From Paludibacter sp. (GTDB lineage Bacteria; Bacteroidota; Bacteroidia; Bacteroidales; Paludibacteraceae): 64,000 nt of DNA. How positions within the stretch are numbered: the stretch's first letter is position 1; each line of letters begins with the position of its first letter. The notes under the pieces were generated by a model. It searched no databases. It saw only the letters and a program-made list of their open reading frames with translations, and was not told the origin of the DNA. A program made the position numbers and the translations under genes. The DNA lies in assembly GCF_009712605.1 (NCBI RefSeq), contig NZ_WASO01000009.1:279408-343407 (forward strand), given 5' to 3'. This document shows positions 16,429 to 26,969 of the stretch, piece by piece.

Positions 16429-17085
16429 ATGACTGAATTTTTAAGTATTAATTATACTATTGCCGAATTTTTAGGATATAAAATGAGTCTGGTGGAACTC
16501 CTCGGCACAGTGACCGGTATCCTGGCCGTTATTCTCGCCACCCAGTCGAACATTTGGTCATGGCCGGTAGGACTCGTCAATTTTGTTTTGGCTTTTATCC
16601 TTTACTATCAGGTAAGCCTCTACAGCGATATGTTTCTCCAGATCTACTATGTCATCACCGGAATATACGGATGGATATACTGGTACGGCATGAAAACGGA
16701 AGAACAAACGCCGATAACGCTTTTAACCAACAGGGGACGAATCGTGCATATTATACTGATGGTGATCGGCACTATCGGTATGGGCTATTTTATGAGCCAC
16801 ATCCATCAGATAATGCCCTCTGTATTCCCCACCCCGGCGGCCTATCCTTATCCAGACTCGTTTGTTGCCGTACTCAGCATTCTGGCCAACTGGATGCTGG
16901 CGCAACGCAAAATAGAAAACTGGATCGTTTGGATCGTTATCGACATCATTTGTACCGTGATGTACTGGCTGAAAGGCATTCAGTTTTTCTCACTCGAATA
17001 TCTGATTTTCACGCTGATGGCCATCTACGGATTGGCAAACTGGATAAAACTATACCGGATCAGAGGCGAGGATGTGAGAATGTGA
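16429..17085 (+). CDS. pnuC: PnuC-type nicotinamide riboside transporter
   Basis: PnuC proteins are facilitators for nicotinamide riboside, or for related vitamins such as thiamine in some branches. The 218-residue protein has about seven helices and the hallmark sequence QSNIWSWPVGLVNFVLAF, then LYSDMFLQIYYVITGIYGW, where the Trp and Asn residues line the substrate path. The loop after residue 100 and the final WLKGIQFFSLEYLIFTLMA are also family-like. No NadR kinase or thiamine gene is adjacent, so the substrate is inferred from the family. It has its own promoter; metH follows 118 bp later. Confidence 0.85.
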   Translation: MTEFLSINYTIAEFLGYKMSLVELLGTVTGILAVILATQSNIWSWPVGLVNFVLAFILYYQVSLYSDMFLQIYYVITGIYGWIYWYGMKTEEQTPITLLTNRGRIVHIILMVIGTIGMGYFMSHIHQIMPSVFPTPAAYPYPDSFVAVLSILANWMLAQRKIENWIVWIVIDIICTVMYWLKGIQFFSLEYLIFTLMAIYGLANWIKLYRIRGEDVRM

Positions 17086-17203
17086 GGAGGCGAGGATTAA
17101 TCAGCCTTACAAGATTCTTCCAAATTTACTCTTGAACTATCCATTGTAACTCTGACTGAAAAACGTCAAGCTCATTAAACACTAAACTCCGAACACTAAA
17201 CAT

Positions 17204-20200
17204 ATGATACTGAAAGACACATTACAGAATCGCATTCTCATTCTCGACGGAGCGATGGGAACGATGATTCAACGCTATAAACTCACCGAAGAACAATACC
17301 GGGGAGAGCTTTTTGCCGGCGTTTCCATTCCTCAGAAGGGAAATAATGACCTGCTCTGTCTCACGCAACCCGAGATCATTTCGGCAATACATCGCCAATA
17401 TCTGGAAGCCGGTGCCGACATCATCGAGACCAATACGTTCAACGCACAGGCTATTTCGATGGCCGATTACGGCATGGAAGCGCAAGTACGCGCCATCAAT
17501 CTCGAAGGAGCCAGAATGGCACGTCAACTGGCTGATGAATTTACAGTCAAGAATCCGGACAAACCCCGTTTTGTAGCCGGATCTGTTGGACCGACGAATA
17601 AAACGGCCTCTCTTTCACCCGATGTAAACAACCCGGCTTTCCGTAGCGTAACCTTCGACGAACTGACCGCTGCCTATCAGGAACAAATTGAGGCACTGCT
17701 CGAAGGCGGCGTAGATGCAATTTTCATCGAAACCATTTTCGACACGCTCAATGCCAAAGCAGCAATTTGTGCTGCCAACCTCGCCATGAAAAAGACCGGA
17801 ATCAAAGCGGCGCTCATGCTTTCGGCTACGGTAGCAGATAAGAGCGGGCGTACACTTTCGGGACAAACCATCCGTGCTTTCATGGCTTCCATTTCCCATG
17901 CCGATCTGCTTTCGGTGGGACTCAACTGTTCGTTCGGTGCCCGCGACCTGAAACCGTATCTCGAAGAGTTGTCTGCGTTCGCGCCCTGGTATGTGAGTGC
18001 GCATCCCAACGCCGGTCTCCCCAACCGTTTCGGTGCTTACGACGAGACACCGGACATGATGGCCGAACAAATCAAAGAATATCTCGACGAAGGCTTGGTC
18101 AATATTATAGGTGGATGCTGCGGTACAACACCCGATCACATTGCAAAATACTATGCGCTGGTTGAAGGCAAAAAGATAAGAAAACCGGCTATCGAATCAA
18201 CCAATACACAACTTTCGGGTTTGGAACTATTGGAGATTACGCCTGAAAATAACTTTGTCAACATCGGAGAACGCTGCAACGTAGCCGGATCGCGTAAGTT
18301 TCTGCGGTTAATTGCCGAGAAGAAATACGAAGAAGCCGTTAGCATCGCGCGTCAGCAGGTGGAAGACGGAGCACAGATCATAGACGTGAATATGGACGAT
18401 GCCATGCTCGAAACAAAAGAAGAGATGGTAACGTTCCTCAATTACCTGATGTCTGAACCGGATGCCGCCAAACTCCCCATCATGATCGACTCTTCGAAAT
18501 GGGAAGTGATCGAAGCCGGCCTGCAATGCCTGCAAGGGAAAGCTGTAGTCAATTCCATCAGCCTGAAAGAAGGCGAGGAAGTTTTTCTTCATCACGCCCG
18601 CACCATTCGTCAATACGGAGCTGCCACCGTGGTGATGGCTTTCGACGAAAAAGGACAAGCCGATACCTTCGAACGCCGCATCGAGATTTGCGGACGCGCC
18701 TATAAAATATTGACGGAAAAGGCGGGCTTTCCGCCACAGGATATCATCTTCGACCCGAATGTATTGGCCATTGCCACCGGTATAGAAGAACACAATCGCT
18801 ATGCCATTGACTTTATCCGCACTACGGAATGGATCAAGCAGAACCTGCCGTATGCAAAAGTAAGCGGAGGGGTGAGTAATTTATCTTTCTCGTTCCGCGG
18901 TAACAACACGGTGCGTGAAGCGATGCACTCGGTATTCCTCTACTATGCTATTCAGGCCGGAATGGACATGGGTATCGTCAATGCAGGCATGTTGCAGGTG
19001 TACGAATCGATCGACAAAGAGTTGCTCGAACGGGTGGAAGATGTAATCTTCGACCGACGCTCTGATGCCACGGAACGACTGATTGAACTGGCCGAAAAAA
19101 TCAAAGCCGAAAGCAGCAACGAAACCATAGAAAAGAAGGAGGATGAATGGCGTACCCGGTCGTTGCAGGAACGCTTATCCTACTGTCTGATTAAAGGCAT
19201 CGGCAACTATCTGGAAGAGGATTTAGCGGAAGCTTTGACTGTTTATGAAAATCCGTTAACCATCATCGAAGAGCCACTGATGGATGGCATGAACACCGTG
19301 GGCGATCTTTTCGGACAAGGAAAAATGTTTCTGCCACAGGTGGTAAAAACTGCCCGTACCATGAAACAGGCTGTTGCTATTTTGCAACCGCACATCGAGG
19401 CTCACCAAAGCGGACAAGCAATACAAAAAGCCGGTAAAATTGTATTGGCAACGGTAAAAGGCGACGTGCACGATATCGGCAAAAACATTGTGGGCGTAAT
19501 TATGGCCTGCAACAACTTCGAGGTGGTCGATCTGGGCGTAATGGTTCCTACCGATCGCATCATTCAGGCTGCCATTGACGAAAAAGCGGATGTGATCGGA
19601 CTCAGCGGATTGATTACTCCCTCACTGGAAGAGATGTGTCATGTAGCCGCTGCCATGCAAAAAGCCGGACTCAACATTCCATTAATGATTGGTGGAGCCA
19701 CCACATCCAAAATACATACGGCCGTAAAGATAGCCCCCAACTACACCAACAACGTGGTGGTCTACTCGCGCGATGCTTCGCAGGGAGTTTCTTATCTCGG
19801 CAAGCTGGTGAATAAACAAACCTATGCCGAATTTGCCGCCTTTATCCGCGATGAGCAGGAGAAAATGGTTAGCAAAGAGGTAAAAACTCCTGTTCTACCT
19901 TTGGCTGATGCAAAAAAGAACGCCTTGAATATCGACTGGAGTAATTTCACACCGTTGCGACCGGCTCAATTTGACCGCCAAACGCTCGATATCTCCATCG
20001 ATACACTGTTCCCGTACATCGACTGGCGCTTCTTCTTCAAGGCATGGCGCATCACCGGCAGTTACCCCGGCATTGAAAACATTCATGAATGTCCTTCGTG
20101 TGAGCAATCGTGGATTAATAGCTTTCCGTCCGAAGAGCAGGAAAAAGCACGTGAGGCTCTGAAACTGTTCCGCGACGCAACCCGTCTGCTCAACATTCTC

Positions 20201-20890
20201 AACACAAAAGGAGTGAAAGCCAAAGCAGTGGTATCGTTTTACGAAGCCAACGCGACTGACAATCGCGATGCGTTGATTATTCACAACAACGAAGGAACGA
20301 AAACTATTTTGCCGGTGCTTCGTCAGCAAGCGGTAAAACCGGAAGGGAATAATCTCTCATTAGCCGACTTTGTGCTGCCCGAAGGGGAAAACCGCACCGA
20401 CTACATCGGCGCTTTTGCCACATCGGTAGCAGGTGCCGAGCTGATTGCAAAAGAGTATGCCGCGCAGGGAGACGATTACTCGGCTTTACTGATTCAGTCC
20501 ATCTCCGACCGTATTGCCGAGGCAGCTGCCGAATGGCTGCACTTACAGGTTCGTTGTCATTTCTGGGGATATGCCGAAAATGAAGCGTTGAGCAAAGAAG
20601 AGATTTTGAAAGAACATTATCAGGGCATCCGTCCGGCAGTGGGCTACCCTTCCCTGCCCGATCTATCGCTGATCTTCGATCTTAACGATCTATTGAACCT
20701 CTCCGAAATAGGCATTTCACTCACCGAAAACGGAGCCATGAGTCCCAATGCATCGGTTTGCGGACTGCTGTTTGCTCATCCGCAGTCGAGCTATTTTATG
20801 ATCGGCAAGATAGCTGATGAACAACGCAAAAACTACGCAGCACAAAGGGGCATCTCGGTAGAAGAGTCGACTAAATGGTTGCCAAGATAG
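17204..20890 (+). CDS. metH: Cobalamin-dependent methionine synthase MetH
   Basis: MetH transfers the methyl group of methyltetrahydrofolate to homocysteine by way of cobalamin. All four modules are present in the 1228 residues: homocysteine-binding domain with the zinc cysteines C242, C305 and C306 ([16 protein letters not shown]); pterin-binding domain with [14 protein letters not shown]; cobalamin cap and B12 domain with the [12 protein letters not shown] motif carrying the lower-ligand histidine; and a C-terminal AdoMet reactivation domain containing [11 protein letters not shown]. Length is normal. No cobalamin riboswitch is recognisable in the 118-bp gap upstream. It works in the same methyl cycle as ahcY at 26970. 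Confidence 0.97.
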   Translation: MILKDTLQNRILILDGAMGTMIQRYKLTEEQYRGELFAGVSIPQKGNNDLLCLTQPEIISAIHRQYLEAGADIIETNTFNAQAISMADYGMEAQVRAINLEGARMARQLADEFTVKNPDKPRFVAGSVGPTNKTASLSPDVNNPAFRSVTFDELTAAYQEQIEALLEGGVDAIFIETIFDTLNAKAAICAANLAMKKTGIKAALMLSATVADKSGRTLSGQTIRAFMASISHADLLSVGLNCSFGARDLKPYLEELSAFAPWYVSAHPNAGLPNRFGAYDETPDMMAEQIKEYLDEGLVNIIGGCCGTTPDHIAKYYALVEGKKIRKPAIESTNTQLSGLELLEITPENNFVNIGERCNVAGSRKFLRLIAEKKYEEAVSIARQQVEDGAQIIDVNMDDAMLETKEEMVTFLNYLMSEPDAAKLPIMIDSSKWEVIEAGLQCLQGKAVVNSISLKEGEEVFLHHARTIRQYGAATVVMAFDEKGQADTFERRIEICGRAYKILTEKAGFPPQDIIFDPNVLAIATGIEEHNRYAIDFIRTTEWIKQNLPYAKVSGGVSNLSFSFRGNNTVREAMHSVFLYYAIQAGMDMGIVNAGMLQVYESIDKELLERVEDVIFDRRSDATERLIELAEKIKAESSNETIEKKEDEWRTRSLQERLSYCLIKGIGNYLEEDLAEALTVYENPLTIIEEPLMDGMNTVGDLFGQGKMFLPQVVKTARTMKQAVAILQPHIEAHQSGQAIQKAGKIVLATVKGDVHDIGKNIVGVIMACNNFEVVDLGVMVPTDRIIQAAIDEKADVIGLSGLITPSLEEMCHVAAAMQKAGLNIPLMIGGATTSKIHTAVKIAPNYTNNVVVYSRDASQGVSYLGKLVNKQTYAEFAAFIRDEQEKMVSKEVKTPVLPLADAKKNALNIDWSNFTPLRPAQFDRQTLDISIDTLFPYIDWRFFFKAWRITGSYPGIENIHECPSCEQSWINSFPSEEQEKAREALKLFRDATRLLNILNTKGVKAKAVVSFYEANATDNRDALIIHNNEGTKTILPVLRQQAVKPEGNNLSLADFVLPEGENRTDYIGAFATSVAGAELIAKEYAAQGDDYSALLIQSISDRIAEAAAEWLHLQVRCHFWGYAENEALSKEEILKEHYQGIRPAVGYPSLPDLSLIFDLNDLLNLSEIGISLTENGAMSPNASVCGLLFAHPQSSYFMIGKIADEQRKNYAAQRGISVEESTKWLPR

Positions 20891-20942
20891 CTTTCGAAAC
20901 GCTAAAAAATCTTGTTCCGACTCGATGAAACAGCCGTATCGC

Positions 20943-20973
20943 TTGTTGATACAAGATGAAAATACTATTTTTG
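20943..20973 (+). promoter_or_regulatory. Promoter of the DUF5606 gene
   Basis: TTG at 20943-20945, a 20-bp spacer and TATTTTTG at 20966-20973 match the Bacteroidota consensus. The leader to the ATG at 21067 is about 85 nt and contains short inverted repeats (TGTCG/CGACA). Confidence 0.55.
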
Positions 20974-21066
20974 TCGGGCTGTAAATGTTAATTATACGAC
21001 AGAAATTTATCTCTGTATCAATGCTGTCGTCATATTGACATTCAATTTATTATTAAATTATTGATT

Positions 21067-21483
21067 ATGCTTAAGAAGATTTTATCTGTATCTGGAAAAC
21101 CTGGTTTGTTCAAACTGATTTCGCAAGGAAAAAATATGATGATTATCGAGTCGTTGGTCGACAAGAAAAGAGGTCCTGCTCTGGCTCATGATCGCGTGGT
21201 TTCTCTTGGTGACATCTCCATTTATACCGACAGCGATGAACTGCCGTTGAGAGCCGTATTTGCCAACATCAAGGAAAAAGAGGCCGGCAACAAAGCTTCT
21301 ATCGATCCAAAAGCTGACGGAAACGCTCTACGCAGCTATTTTGGCGAAATAGTTCCCGATTTTGATAAAGATCGTGTACACACTTCGGATATTAAAAAAA
21401 TCATCAGCTGGTACAACCTTTTGATCGAAAACGAACTGACTGACTTTGCAGCAGCAGAGGAAGAAAAAGCTGCCGAAGCATAA
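21067..21483 (+). CDS. DUF5606 protein
   Basis: The 138-residue protein matches the DUF5606 family of Bacteroidota by its N-terminus (MLKKILSVSGKPGLFKLISQ, then ALAHDRVVSLGDISIYT). The family has a small beta-rich N-terminal domain and a helical C-terminal half; here the end is acidic and Ala/Glu-rich. Function is unknown. It is soluble and cytoplasmic. The start at the ATG 21067 is preferred to the in-frame TTG two codons earlier. It is a single-gene unit with its own promoter and a strong terminator, which suggests substantial independent expression. Confidence 0.85.
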   Translation: MLKKILSVSGKPGLFKLISQGKNMMIIESLVDKKRGPALAHDRVVSLGDISIYTDSDELPLRAVFANIKEKEAGNKASIDPKADGNALRSYFGEIVPDFDKDRVHTSDIKKIISWYNLLIENELTDFAAAEEEKAAEA

Positions 21484-21508
21484 TTCACCTAAGAATACGC
21501 ATTAAAAC

Positions 21509-21549
21509 GAACGCCCTGTCGGAATCCGGCAGGGCGTTCATTTTTTTTT
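21509..21549 (+). terminator. Strong rho-independent terminator after the DUF5606 gene
   Basis: GAACGCCCTG (21509-21518) pairs with CAGGGCGTTC (21530-21539), extended by CGG/CCG inside with one wobble pair, and is followed by nine T's. It may also serve the converging gene ending at 21560. Confidence 0.95.
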
Positions 21550-21559
21550 CAATCGCAGG

Positions 21560-22894
21560 CTACTCTTCTTTTATGTTGCACAAAGCAGCTGCGTACTCAA
21601 TCGAATGTTTATACACAGATCTCCAGCCATGCCATTTACCGGAATTACTAAGGGAGCTATTGTGCCACACACTGACGAACAATCCATCAACTGCCTTGAC
21701 ATTATTTATCAGACGCTGAATTAATAATTCGGCATCCATGCGCGACGACTGCATATGATAATTGAGAGTGCCGTCCATATAGGCAAATGGGTAGATAACA
21801 AGAGGAGTCACTTCATTTGCCGAAAGATCAAACCACTTAAATGGAGTGCAAACCGAAGCCCGAAAACCCGGACGACTTGCATATCCCATTGAATAATCAG
21901 CTTTAATACCGTTAGCAATTAAAGAGCGATAGGTCTGAGGCATCTTGAGCAGCAGGTAATGCTGTCGGCTTATCACTATCGGTTTACTAACAAGCTCCGA
22001 AAATCTATCTATTTCTTTCCTGATTTTCACATCATCGGAATCAGATGAAAACGAGGGATGAATTCCAACTTCACCATGATGCTCAAGCTTTTGCATTAGT
22101 CGTTTGACATGACGACTATCACATGCAAGTGCCCTCTCATATTTCCCTTTTTTCAAGGCACATAGCACAAAATAACAAGCCTTAAATCCGAATTGTTGCT
22201 GGAGAGCAAACTGAAATCCGTAAGTATCGTATTGATCTTTACGATAGCGTATCATTATCAGAAACCGATTTTTAGCCTCCCTGAAGTGACTTTTAATCAG
22301 GCTTTTCAGCAAGCCTCCAAAATTAACCGCAAAATTCCGGTGAAGGTAGGCATAAGGTTGGTCTATATCGTACGTTGGCAAGAAATCAAATTCACGTTTC
22401 GGAAATTCAACAGTCGGATAGCGTTTTTGCAATTCGGACAACAATTCCTTTGCCCAAAGGTTAACCAAAGGTTGTTCGAGAAAATTCTCCTTTACTGCAA
22501 GCGCATTTTTAGGTGAATAACGACCGAATTTATCAGTCGAATGCGGAAGATACTCCTCATAACGTGTTATCAGATAAAACGAAGCGGCAAAAAGGTCGAA
22601 AGGGAAAGAAGAAAGCTCTGATTTCGTTCCAAAAAAGACAGGCATTCCATTGTATTGAAAAACAGCAGTATTCTGTTCATGCAAGCCATCCTCCAACAAT
22701 AACGGATGCTGAGCCACAAACAGCTCATCACCCAACGCAGAAGTTCCGTAAGACATTTTCAAGGCAAGACTGGATCGGAAGTGATCCGCTGAATCCGTCA
22801 GGACACAATCCAGCAAAAGATAATCGTGAAAGATATAATCCGTGATATAACGGATTCGGGAAGTTATCTGCGAAGTGTATATCAATATCTCCAT
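21560..22894 (-). CDS. Polysaccharide deacetylase-like protein (NodB-like fold)
   Basis: The 444-residue protein belongs to a Bacteroidota family annotated as polysaccharide deacetylase-like. An N-terminal ~180-residue domain of unknown function (LDCVLTD..., PFDLFAASFYLITRYEEYL) precedes a NodB-like barrel with the metal-site style TYDIDQPYAY, VGIHPSFSSDSD (His and Ser) and a late HNSSLSNSG. Which sugar it acts on, if any, is unknown; related genes are often near cell-envelope glycan loci. The start at 22894 (MEILIYTSQITSRI) is supported by the promoter at 22931-22961, which would exclude the longer in-frame start at 22945. Confidence 0.75.
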   Translation of the reverse strand: MEILIYTSQITSRIRYITDYIFHDYLLLDCVLTDSADHFRSSLALKMSYGTSALGDELFVAQHPLLLEDGLHEQNTAVFQYNGMPVFFGTKSELSSFPFDLFAASFYLITRYEEYLPHSTDKFGRYSPKNALAVKENFLEQPLVNLWAKELLSELQKRYPTVEFPKREFDFLPTYDIDQPYAYLHRNFAVNFGGLLKSLIKSHFREAKNRFLIMIRYRKDQYDTYGFQFALQQQFGFKACYFVLCALKKGKYERALACDSRHVKRLMQKLEHHGEVGIHPSFSSDSDDVKIRKEIDRFSELVSKPIVISRQHYLLLKMPQTYRSLIANGIKADYSMGYASRPGFRASVCTPFKWFDLSANEVTPLVIYPFAYMDGTLNYHMQSSRMDAELLIQRLINNVKAVDGLFVSVWHNSSLSNSGKWHGWRSVYKHSIEYAAALCNIKEE

Positions 22895-22930
22895 TATGAT
22901 CTGCCTGTTAATGTTATTATCAAGAACAGA

Positions 22931-22961
22931 CAAATTTAAAGACAAATATTGATTAATGCAA
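22931..22961 (-). promoter_or_regulatory. Promoter of the deacetylase-like gene
   Basis: On the minus strand TTG (22961-22959), a 20-bp spacer and TAAATTTG (22938-22931) match the consensus well. Transcription would begin near 22925, about 30 nt before the ATG at 22894. Confidence 0.65.
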
Positions 22962-22980
22962 GGCGTCCGCCGCAGGATTG

Positions 22981-24231
22981 TTATTCATAACGGATAGCTG
23001 CTGCCGGATTAATTTTTGTGATAAGATAAGACGGTGCGACCAGAATAAATGTCGACAAGAGAAAAACGCCAACATTGAGTGCAATTATCGACGGGATGTT
23101 AAGCAAAATAGGCACCGAAGATACATAATAGTTGGTCGCATCGAGAGGAATAAGGCCGGTGTATTTCTGAATCAGGCAGAAGCTTAGCCCAATTAAATTA
23201 CCCAACAACATTCCTTTGCCGATAAGGAAACAGGAATGATAAAGAAAGATTTTACGAATCATCCAGTTTGTTGAGCCCAAAGCTTTAAGAATTCCGATCA
23301 TGTTTGTACGTTCCAGAATCAGAATCAACAACCCGGATATCATCACAAAACCGGAGACTGCCATCATCAGACCTAAAATCACCCATACGTTCATGTCAAA
23401 CAGGCCTAACCAGGCAAACAATTGCGGATTTATATCCTTGATTGTCTGCGAATAGTAAGGTGCTCCATTTTCATCAAAACGATTGGCTACTTTCGTATAC
23501 ACCCGATCGCCAACACTGTCAAGCTGATTGAAATCATCGATCGTAATTTCCATGCCGCTCACCTCGCGGGGCTGCCATTCATTAAGGCGTTGCACAGCTT
23601 TAATGTCGGCCAGAATAAAGAGTTTGTCGTATTGCCCGAAATTGGTCGAATATATACCCGAAACCACAAATTTCTTTGCCTTGATTCGATCCTGGATAAA
23701 ATAGGCAATGAAACTATCGTGTGTTTTCAGATGCATCATATCGGCAATCTTCTTCGAGATTACCACCTGATTGGATGGCGCAGTGTCGGTAGTAGCAAGA
23801 GGTTTTCCCTCCACCATATTCTGCGTAAAGAACTTCCAGTCAAATTGCCGGTCGACGCCCTTGAATACCACGCCCTGAAAATCGTCCTCTGTTTTTATGA
23901 TGCCCGCTTTCGTTACGAACTTTTGTATATGCTTTACACCCCGAATACCCTTCAGCGCATTTTCCATCGAGTCGGAAATCAGCAAGGGGCGCATCTCATA
24001 GGTCGAATTATTATCAAATCGTGTGATCTGAATATGCGAACCGAAACCGACCACTTTATTCCTAACCTCTTGTTTAAAACCCAAAACAATAGCTACCGTG
24101 ATGATCATAACTGCAAGACCGATGGCAATACCCCACATGGCAATGCGCACCGCCGGTTTTGATACCCGCAGCTTATTATCACTTCCGAAATGTATGCGTT
24201 TTGCTATAAAAAAAGGTAAGTTCACAATCAC
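22981..24231 (-). CDS. LolC/LolE-type ABC transporter permease (FtsX family)
   Basis: The 416-residue protein has the layout of lipoprotein-releasing permeases: an N-terminal helix (about 29-52, AVRIAMWGIAIGLAVMIITV), a large periplasmic MacB/FtsX-type domain (about 55-260) and three C-terminal helices with NMIGILKALGSTNWMIRKIF, the cytoplasmic coupling helix of the FtsX family. It probably forms a complex with a LolD-like ATPase that is not encoded here and moves outer-membrane lipoproteins, by homology. It lies 74 bp after the aminotransferase gene in the same direction, separated by a hairpin (AATAAGG/CCTTATT). Confidence 0.85.
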   Translation of the reverse strand: MIVNLPFFIAKRIHFGSDNKLRVSKPAVRIAMWGIAIGLAVMIITVAIVLGFKQEVRNKVVGFGSHIQITRFDNNSTYEMRPLLISDSMENALKGIRGVKHIQKFVTKAGIIKTEDDFQGVVFKGVDRQFDWKFFTQNMVEGKPLATTDTAPSNQVVISKKIADMMHLKTHDSFIAYFIQDRIKAKKFVVSGIYSTNFGQYDKLFILADIKAVQRLNEWQPREVSGMEITIDDFNQLDSVGDRVYTKVANRFDENGAPYYSQTIKDINPQLFAWLGLFDMNVWVILGLMMAVSGFVMISGLLILILERTNMIGILKALGSTNWMIRKIFLYHSCFLIGKGMLLGNLIGLSFCLIQKYTGLIPLDATNYYVSSVPILLNIPSIIALNVGVFLLSTFILVAPSYLITKINPAAAIRYE

Positions 24232-24305
24232 TATTTTTTGAATAAGGCCGCCACTGAGAGTAACGACCTTATTACAATTATTAATTGTTAATTCCTAATT
24301 ATCAA

Positions 24306-25505
24306 TTACATTGTTCTTCCCGGATAAGCTTCGAGTGCTTTTCTGAGGACAAACAGCGCTTTTGCCAGTTCATCTTTTTGCAGGACATACGCCAAACGAA
24401 CCTCGTTACGACCTACTCCTTTGTTGGTATAAAATCCCGAAGCAGGAGCCATCATCACGGTTTGTCCCTCGTATTCGAAAGTTGACAGCAACCATTCGCA
24501 AAATTTATCCGAATCGTCGATTGGCAAACGAGCAACAGTATAAAATGCCCCCATCGGAATCGGAGAGTAGACGCCCGGGATACGGTTGAGTTCGTCAATC
24601 ATATACTTACGACGCTCCACATATTCATTGTAAACGTCGAGCATATATTCATCCGAAGCATCCATCGAAGCTTCTGCAATAATCTGCCCGATAAGAGGAG
24701 GACTCAAACGTGCCTGACAGAATTTCATGGCGCTCTTTTTCACCTCTTCGTTTTTGGTCACCAATGCGCCCACGCGAATTCCACATTCACTATATCTCTT
24801 TGATACAGAATCAATAAGAACAACATTATTTTCAATTCCCTTCAAATGGAACGCAGAAATATACGGAGCTCCGGTATAACAAAACTCACGGTACACCTCG
24901 TCGGAAAAGAGGAAGAGGTCGTGCTTCTTGACAATATCGCGAATATGATTGAGTTCTTTCTGAGTGTAGAGGTAACCGGTCGGATTATTCGGATTGCAGA
25001 TCATAATCCCTTTGGTACGGGGAGTTATCAGTTCCTCAAATTGCTCTACCGGAGGAAGACAAAAGCCTTCGTCAATTGAAGAAACAACGGGACGAACGAT
25101 TGCTCCGCTACCGATTGCAAAAGCGGTATAGTTGGCATAGGCAGGTTCCGGCACAATAATTTCATCATCAGGGTCGAGACAAGAAAGGAATGCAATATTC
25201 ACAGCTTCCGATCCACCGGTCGTGATAATAATATCTTCTACCGAAACATTAATTTTATATTTCGCGTAATATTTCACCAGCTTTTCACGAAGACTTCTGA
25301 GCCCGTCGCTGGGAGAATATTCAAAAATTTTCAAGTCGATGTCCTTCAACGCATCAAGCGCGACTTGGGGTGTAGGCAAATCGGGCTGGCCGATATTGAG
25401 ATGATACACCTTGATACCGCGAGCTTTAGCTTTATCTGCCAAAGGCACCAGTTTACGTATTGGCGATTGAGGCATTGCGAAGCCCCGTCCTGAAATTTTT
25501 GGCAT
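24306..25505 (-). CDS. Class I/II pyridoxal-phosphate aminotransferase (aspartate type)
   Basis: The 399-residue enzyme has the fold-type I signature: VYHLNIGQPDLPTP near the N-terminus, TTGGSEAVNIAFL (phosphate binding), CNPNNPTGYLY, FSDEVYREFCY and the lysine motif DSVSKRYSECGIRVG, where Lys forms the Schiff base. The C-terminal NEVRLAYV carries the substrate-carboxylate arginine. Relatives are aspartate or broad-range amino acid aminotransferases, so the amino donor is not certain. The ORF starts MPKISGRGFAMPQSPIR, typical of Bacteroidota members. Confidence 0.88.
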   Translation of the reverse strand: MPKISGRGFAMPQSPIRKLVPLADKAKARGIKVYHLNIGQPDLPTPQVALDALKDIDLKIFEYSPSDGLRSLREKLVKYYAKYKINVSVEDIIITTGGSEAVNIAFLSCLDPDDEIIVPEPAYANYTAFAIGSGAIVRPVVSSIDEGFCLPPVEQFEELITPRTKGIMICNPNNPTGYLYTQKELNHIRDIVKKHDLFLFSDEVYREFCYTGAPYISAFHLKGIENNVVLIDSVSKRYSECGIRVGALVTKNEEVKKSAMKFCQARLSPPLIGQIIAEASMDASDEYMLDVYNEYVERRKYMIDELNRIPGVYSPIPMGAFYTVARLPIDDSDKFCEWLLSTFEYEGQTVMMAPASGFYTNKGVGRNEVRLAYVLQKDELAKALFVLRKALEAYPGRTM

Positions 25506-25582
25506 AAGTGATGTAGTTCAAAGTTTCAAATTCCAAGTTACAAGATTCCGGGATCTTATCCTTTATATCTAAGAATGGTATA

Positions 25583-26044
25583 TTAAATCGATTTTTTAGA
25601 CGCCCTGTCCATCTGACGTTTATCTTCTTTCTCTTTCAGAGTCTGCCGCTTATCATAACTCTTTTTCCCTCTGGCCACAGCAATTTCGAGCTTTGCCAGT
25701 CCTTTTTCATTGACAAACAGCTTGGTTGGAATAATGGTAAATCCGGTTTCTTTGGTCGCTCGCACCAATTTCGCCAGCTCTCTTTTTGTCAGGAGCAATT
25801 TTCGTTCTCTGCGAGCTTCATGGTTGGCAAAAGTTCCAAAAGAATATTCTGCAATATGCATATTCTTCACCCACAATTCATTGTTGATGAAAATGCAATA
25901 AGAATCGGACAAACCAGCCTTTCCTTCACGAATTGCCTTAATTTCAGTGCCAAACAATTGAATGCCTGCCACGAAAAAATCAGTCAGCTCGTAGTCGAAA
26001 AATGCGCGCCTGTTTTTTACCGAAATATTGGAAGCTTTATGCAT
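25583..26044 (-). CDS. smpB: SsrA-binding protein SmpB
   Basis: SmpB binds tmRNA and brings it to stalled ribosomes. The 153-residue protein has the OB-fold landmarks [38 protein letters not shown] and a basic tail [19 protein letters not shown] that enters the mRNA channel. Length is normal. It starts 15 bp after the Yip1-like gene and may be co-transcribed with it. I did not find an ssrA (tmRNA) gene in the window. Confidence 0.96.
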   Translation of the reverse strand: MHKASNISVKNRRAFFDYELTDFFVAGIQLFGTEIKAIREGKAGLSDSYCIFINNELWVKNMHIAEYSFGTFANHEARRERKLLLTKRELAKLVRATKETGFTIIPTKLFVNEKGLAKLEIAVARGKKSYDKRQTLKEKEDKRQMDRASKKSI

Positions 26045-26059
26045 AAATGTAGCGAACTA

Positions 26060-26629
26060 TTACTGGAGATTGGGAGTCATACCTCTAAGCAAACCATAAA
26101 CCACCACGGGCACAATCATCATGAAGAATGTCATTCCGATTACAAAAACACCTCTTTCTTCAACTTTAAGGCTGAAAACAGATTCTGCCGCTACCCAAAG
26201 TAAAAATGCCGTGTATAAATAGAAAATCCAGAGGAAGAAAAAACTGGGCATAACAGCCGTTGCTATGAATAGCAGAAATACGATCACCAGACCGTATCCA
26301 ATCACTATAGAAGATTGTTCTTTTGTCGGTGTAATGTTATATCTTTTCTGCATCAGAATCTTCAAAATATACTGCAAAAGATAAAATGACGCCAACAAAG
26401 AACCAAAATAAACCAAGCCATGTACAATCAAGACATGAATGGGGTAGGCCGGGTGACGATGAAAAATCGCCTCCTGAATTATTTTCAAAACAGATGCCAC
26501 TCCCATCAAAGGATAGCAAAACTGCTTCAAAATCTGCTTATTAGTAAAACCTTCCCTCATAAACTGAGGCCATGCGACTTCCGGTTTTGCCAGTAATAAA
26601 ATGATCTTTTTGATAATTTCCTTATACAT
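26060..26629 (-). CDS. Yip1-domain membrane protein
   Basis: The 189-residue protein has a short N-terminal helix (LLAKPEVAWPQF, typical of Yip1-like bacterial proteins) and five hydrophobic helices across residues 35-185. It looks like the Yip1 family (PF04893) found in Bacteroidota. No biochemical role is known; it is an inner-membrane protein. It precedes smpB by 15 bp. Confidence 0.7.
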   Translation of the reverse strand: MYKEIIKKIILLLAKPEVAWPQFMREGFTNKQILKQFCYPLMGVASVLKIIQEAIFHRHPAYPIHVLIVHGLVYFGSLLASFYLLQYILKILMQKRYNITPTKEQSSIVIGYGLVIVFLLFIATAVMPSFFFLWIFYLYTAFLLWVAAESVFSLKVEERGVFVIGMTFFMMIVPVVVYGLLRGMTPNLQ

Positions 26630-26969
26630 AATTACTCATCCTATTTTATCCGTGCAAAAGTAGGACTTTCGCGTTAAATAGCCAAATTCAAATTTTGCAA
26701 AAAAGAACCCGTCATTCGGCTTCAACTTGCAAAAATACCCAAAACGCCCTCCCTACTTTCAAAAATAAAACATATCTTTGTCAGCAATTAAGAGAAAACA
26801 TGCAGATTAATCGCATTCTTCATAGAATCAACATACTATGAAGATGCTTTATTGTGTTAATAAGCAATGACACTGCATACATCTTATAAGAGGCTGTGAA
26901 AGAAATACGGCAACAAACCGCAACTCAAAAAACGGCTCTCTGTTTCAAAAATAAACCAATTAATATTGA
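26630..26969 (+). promoter_or_regulatory. ahcY upstream region with -7 box and leader hairpin
   Basis: This 340-bp divergent gap has no gene. TATCTTTG at 26773-26780 fits TAnnTTTG, without a good -33. The resulting ~180-nt leader contains a strong hairpin, GCATTCTTCATAG (26813-26825) with CTATGAAGATGC (26836-26847), 9 plus 3 bp with one bulge, followed by TTTATTG. It does not match SAH or SAM riboswitch consensus features as I know them, so a regulatory role is only possible. Confidence 0.4.

Noticed and set aside
17086-17203. Cobalamin or SAM riboswitch before metH
   Set aside because: The gap is only 118 bp and I see no B12-box-like or SAM-type conserved core.
22895-22945. Longer N-terminus for the deacetylase-like protein
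   Set aside because: The promoter at 22931-22961 would start transcription downstream of the earlier start codon.
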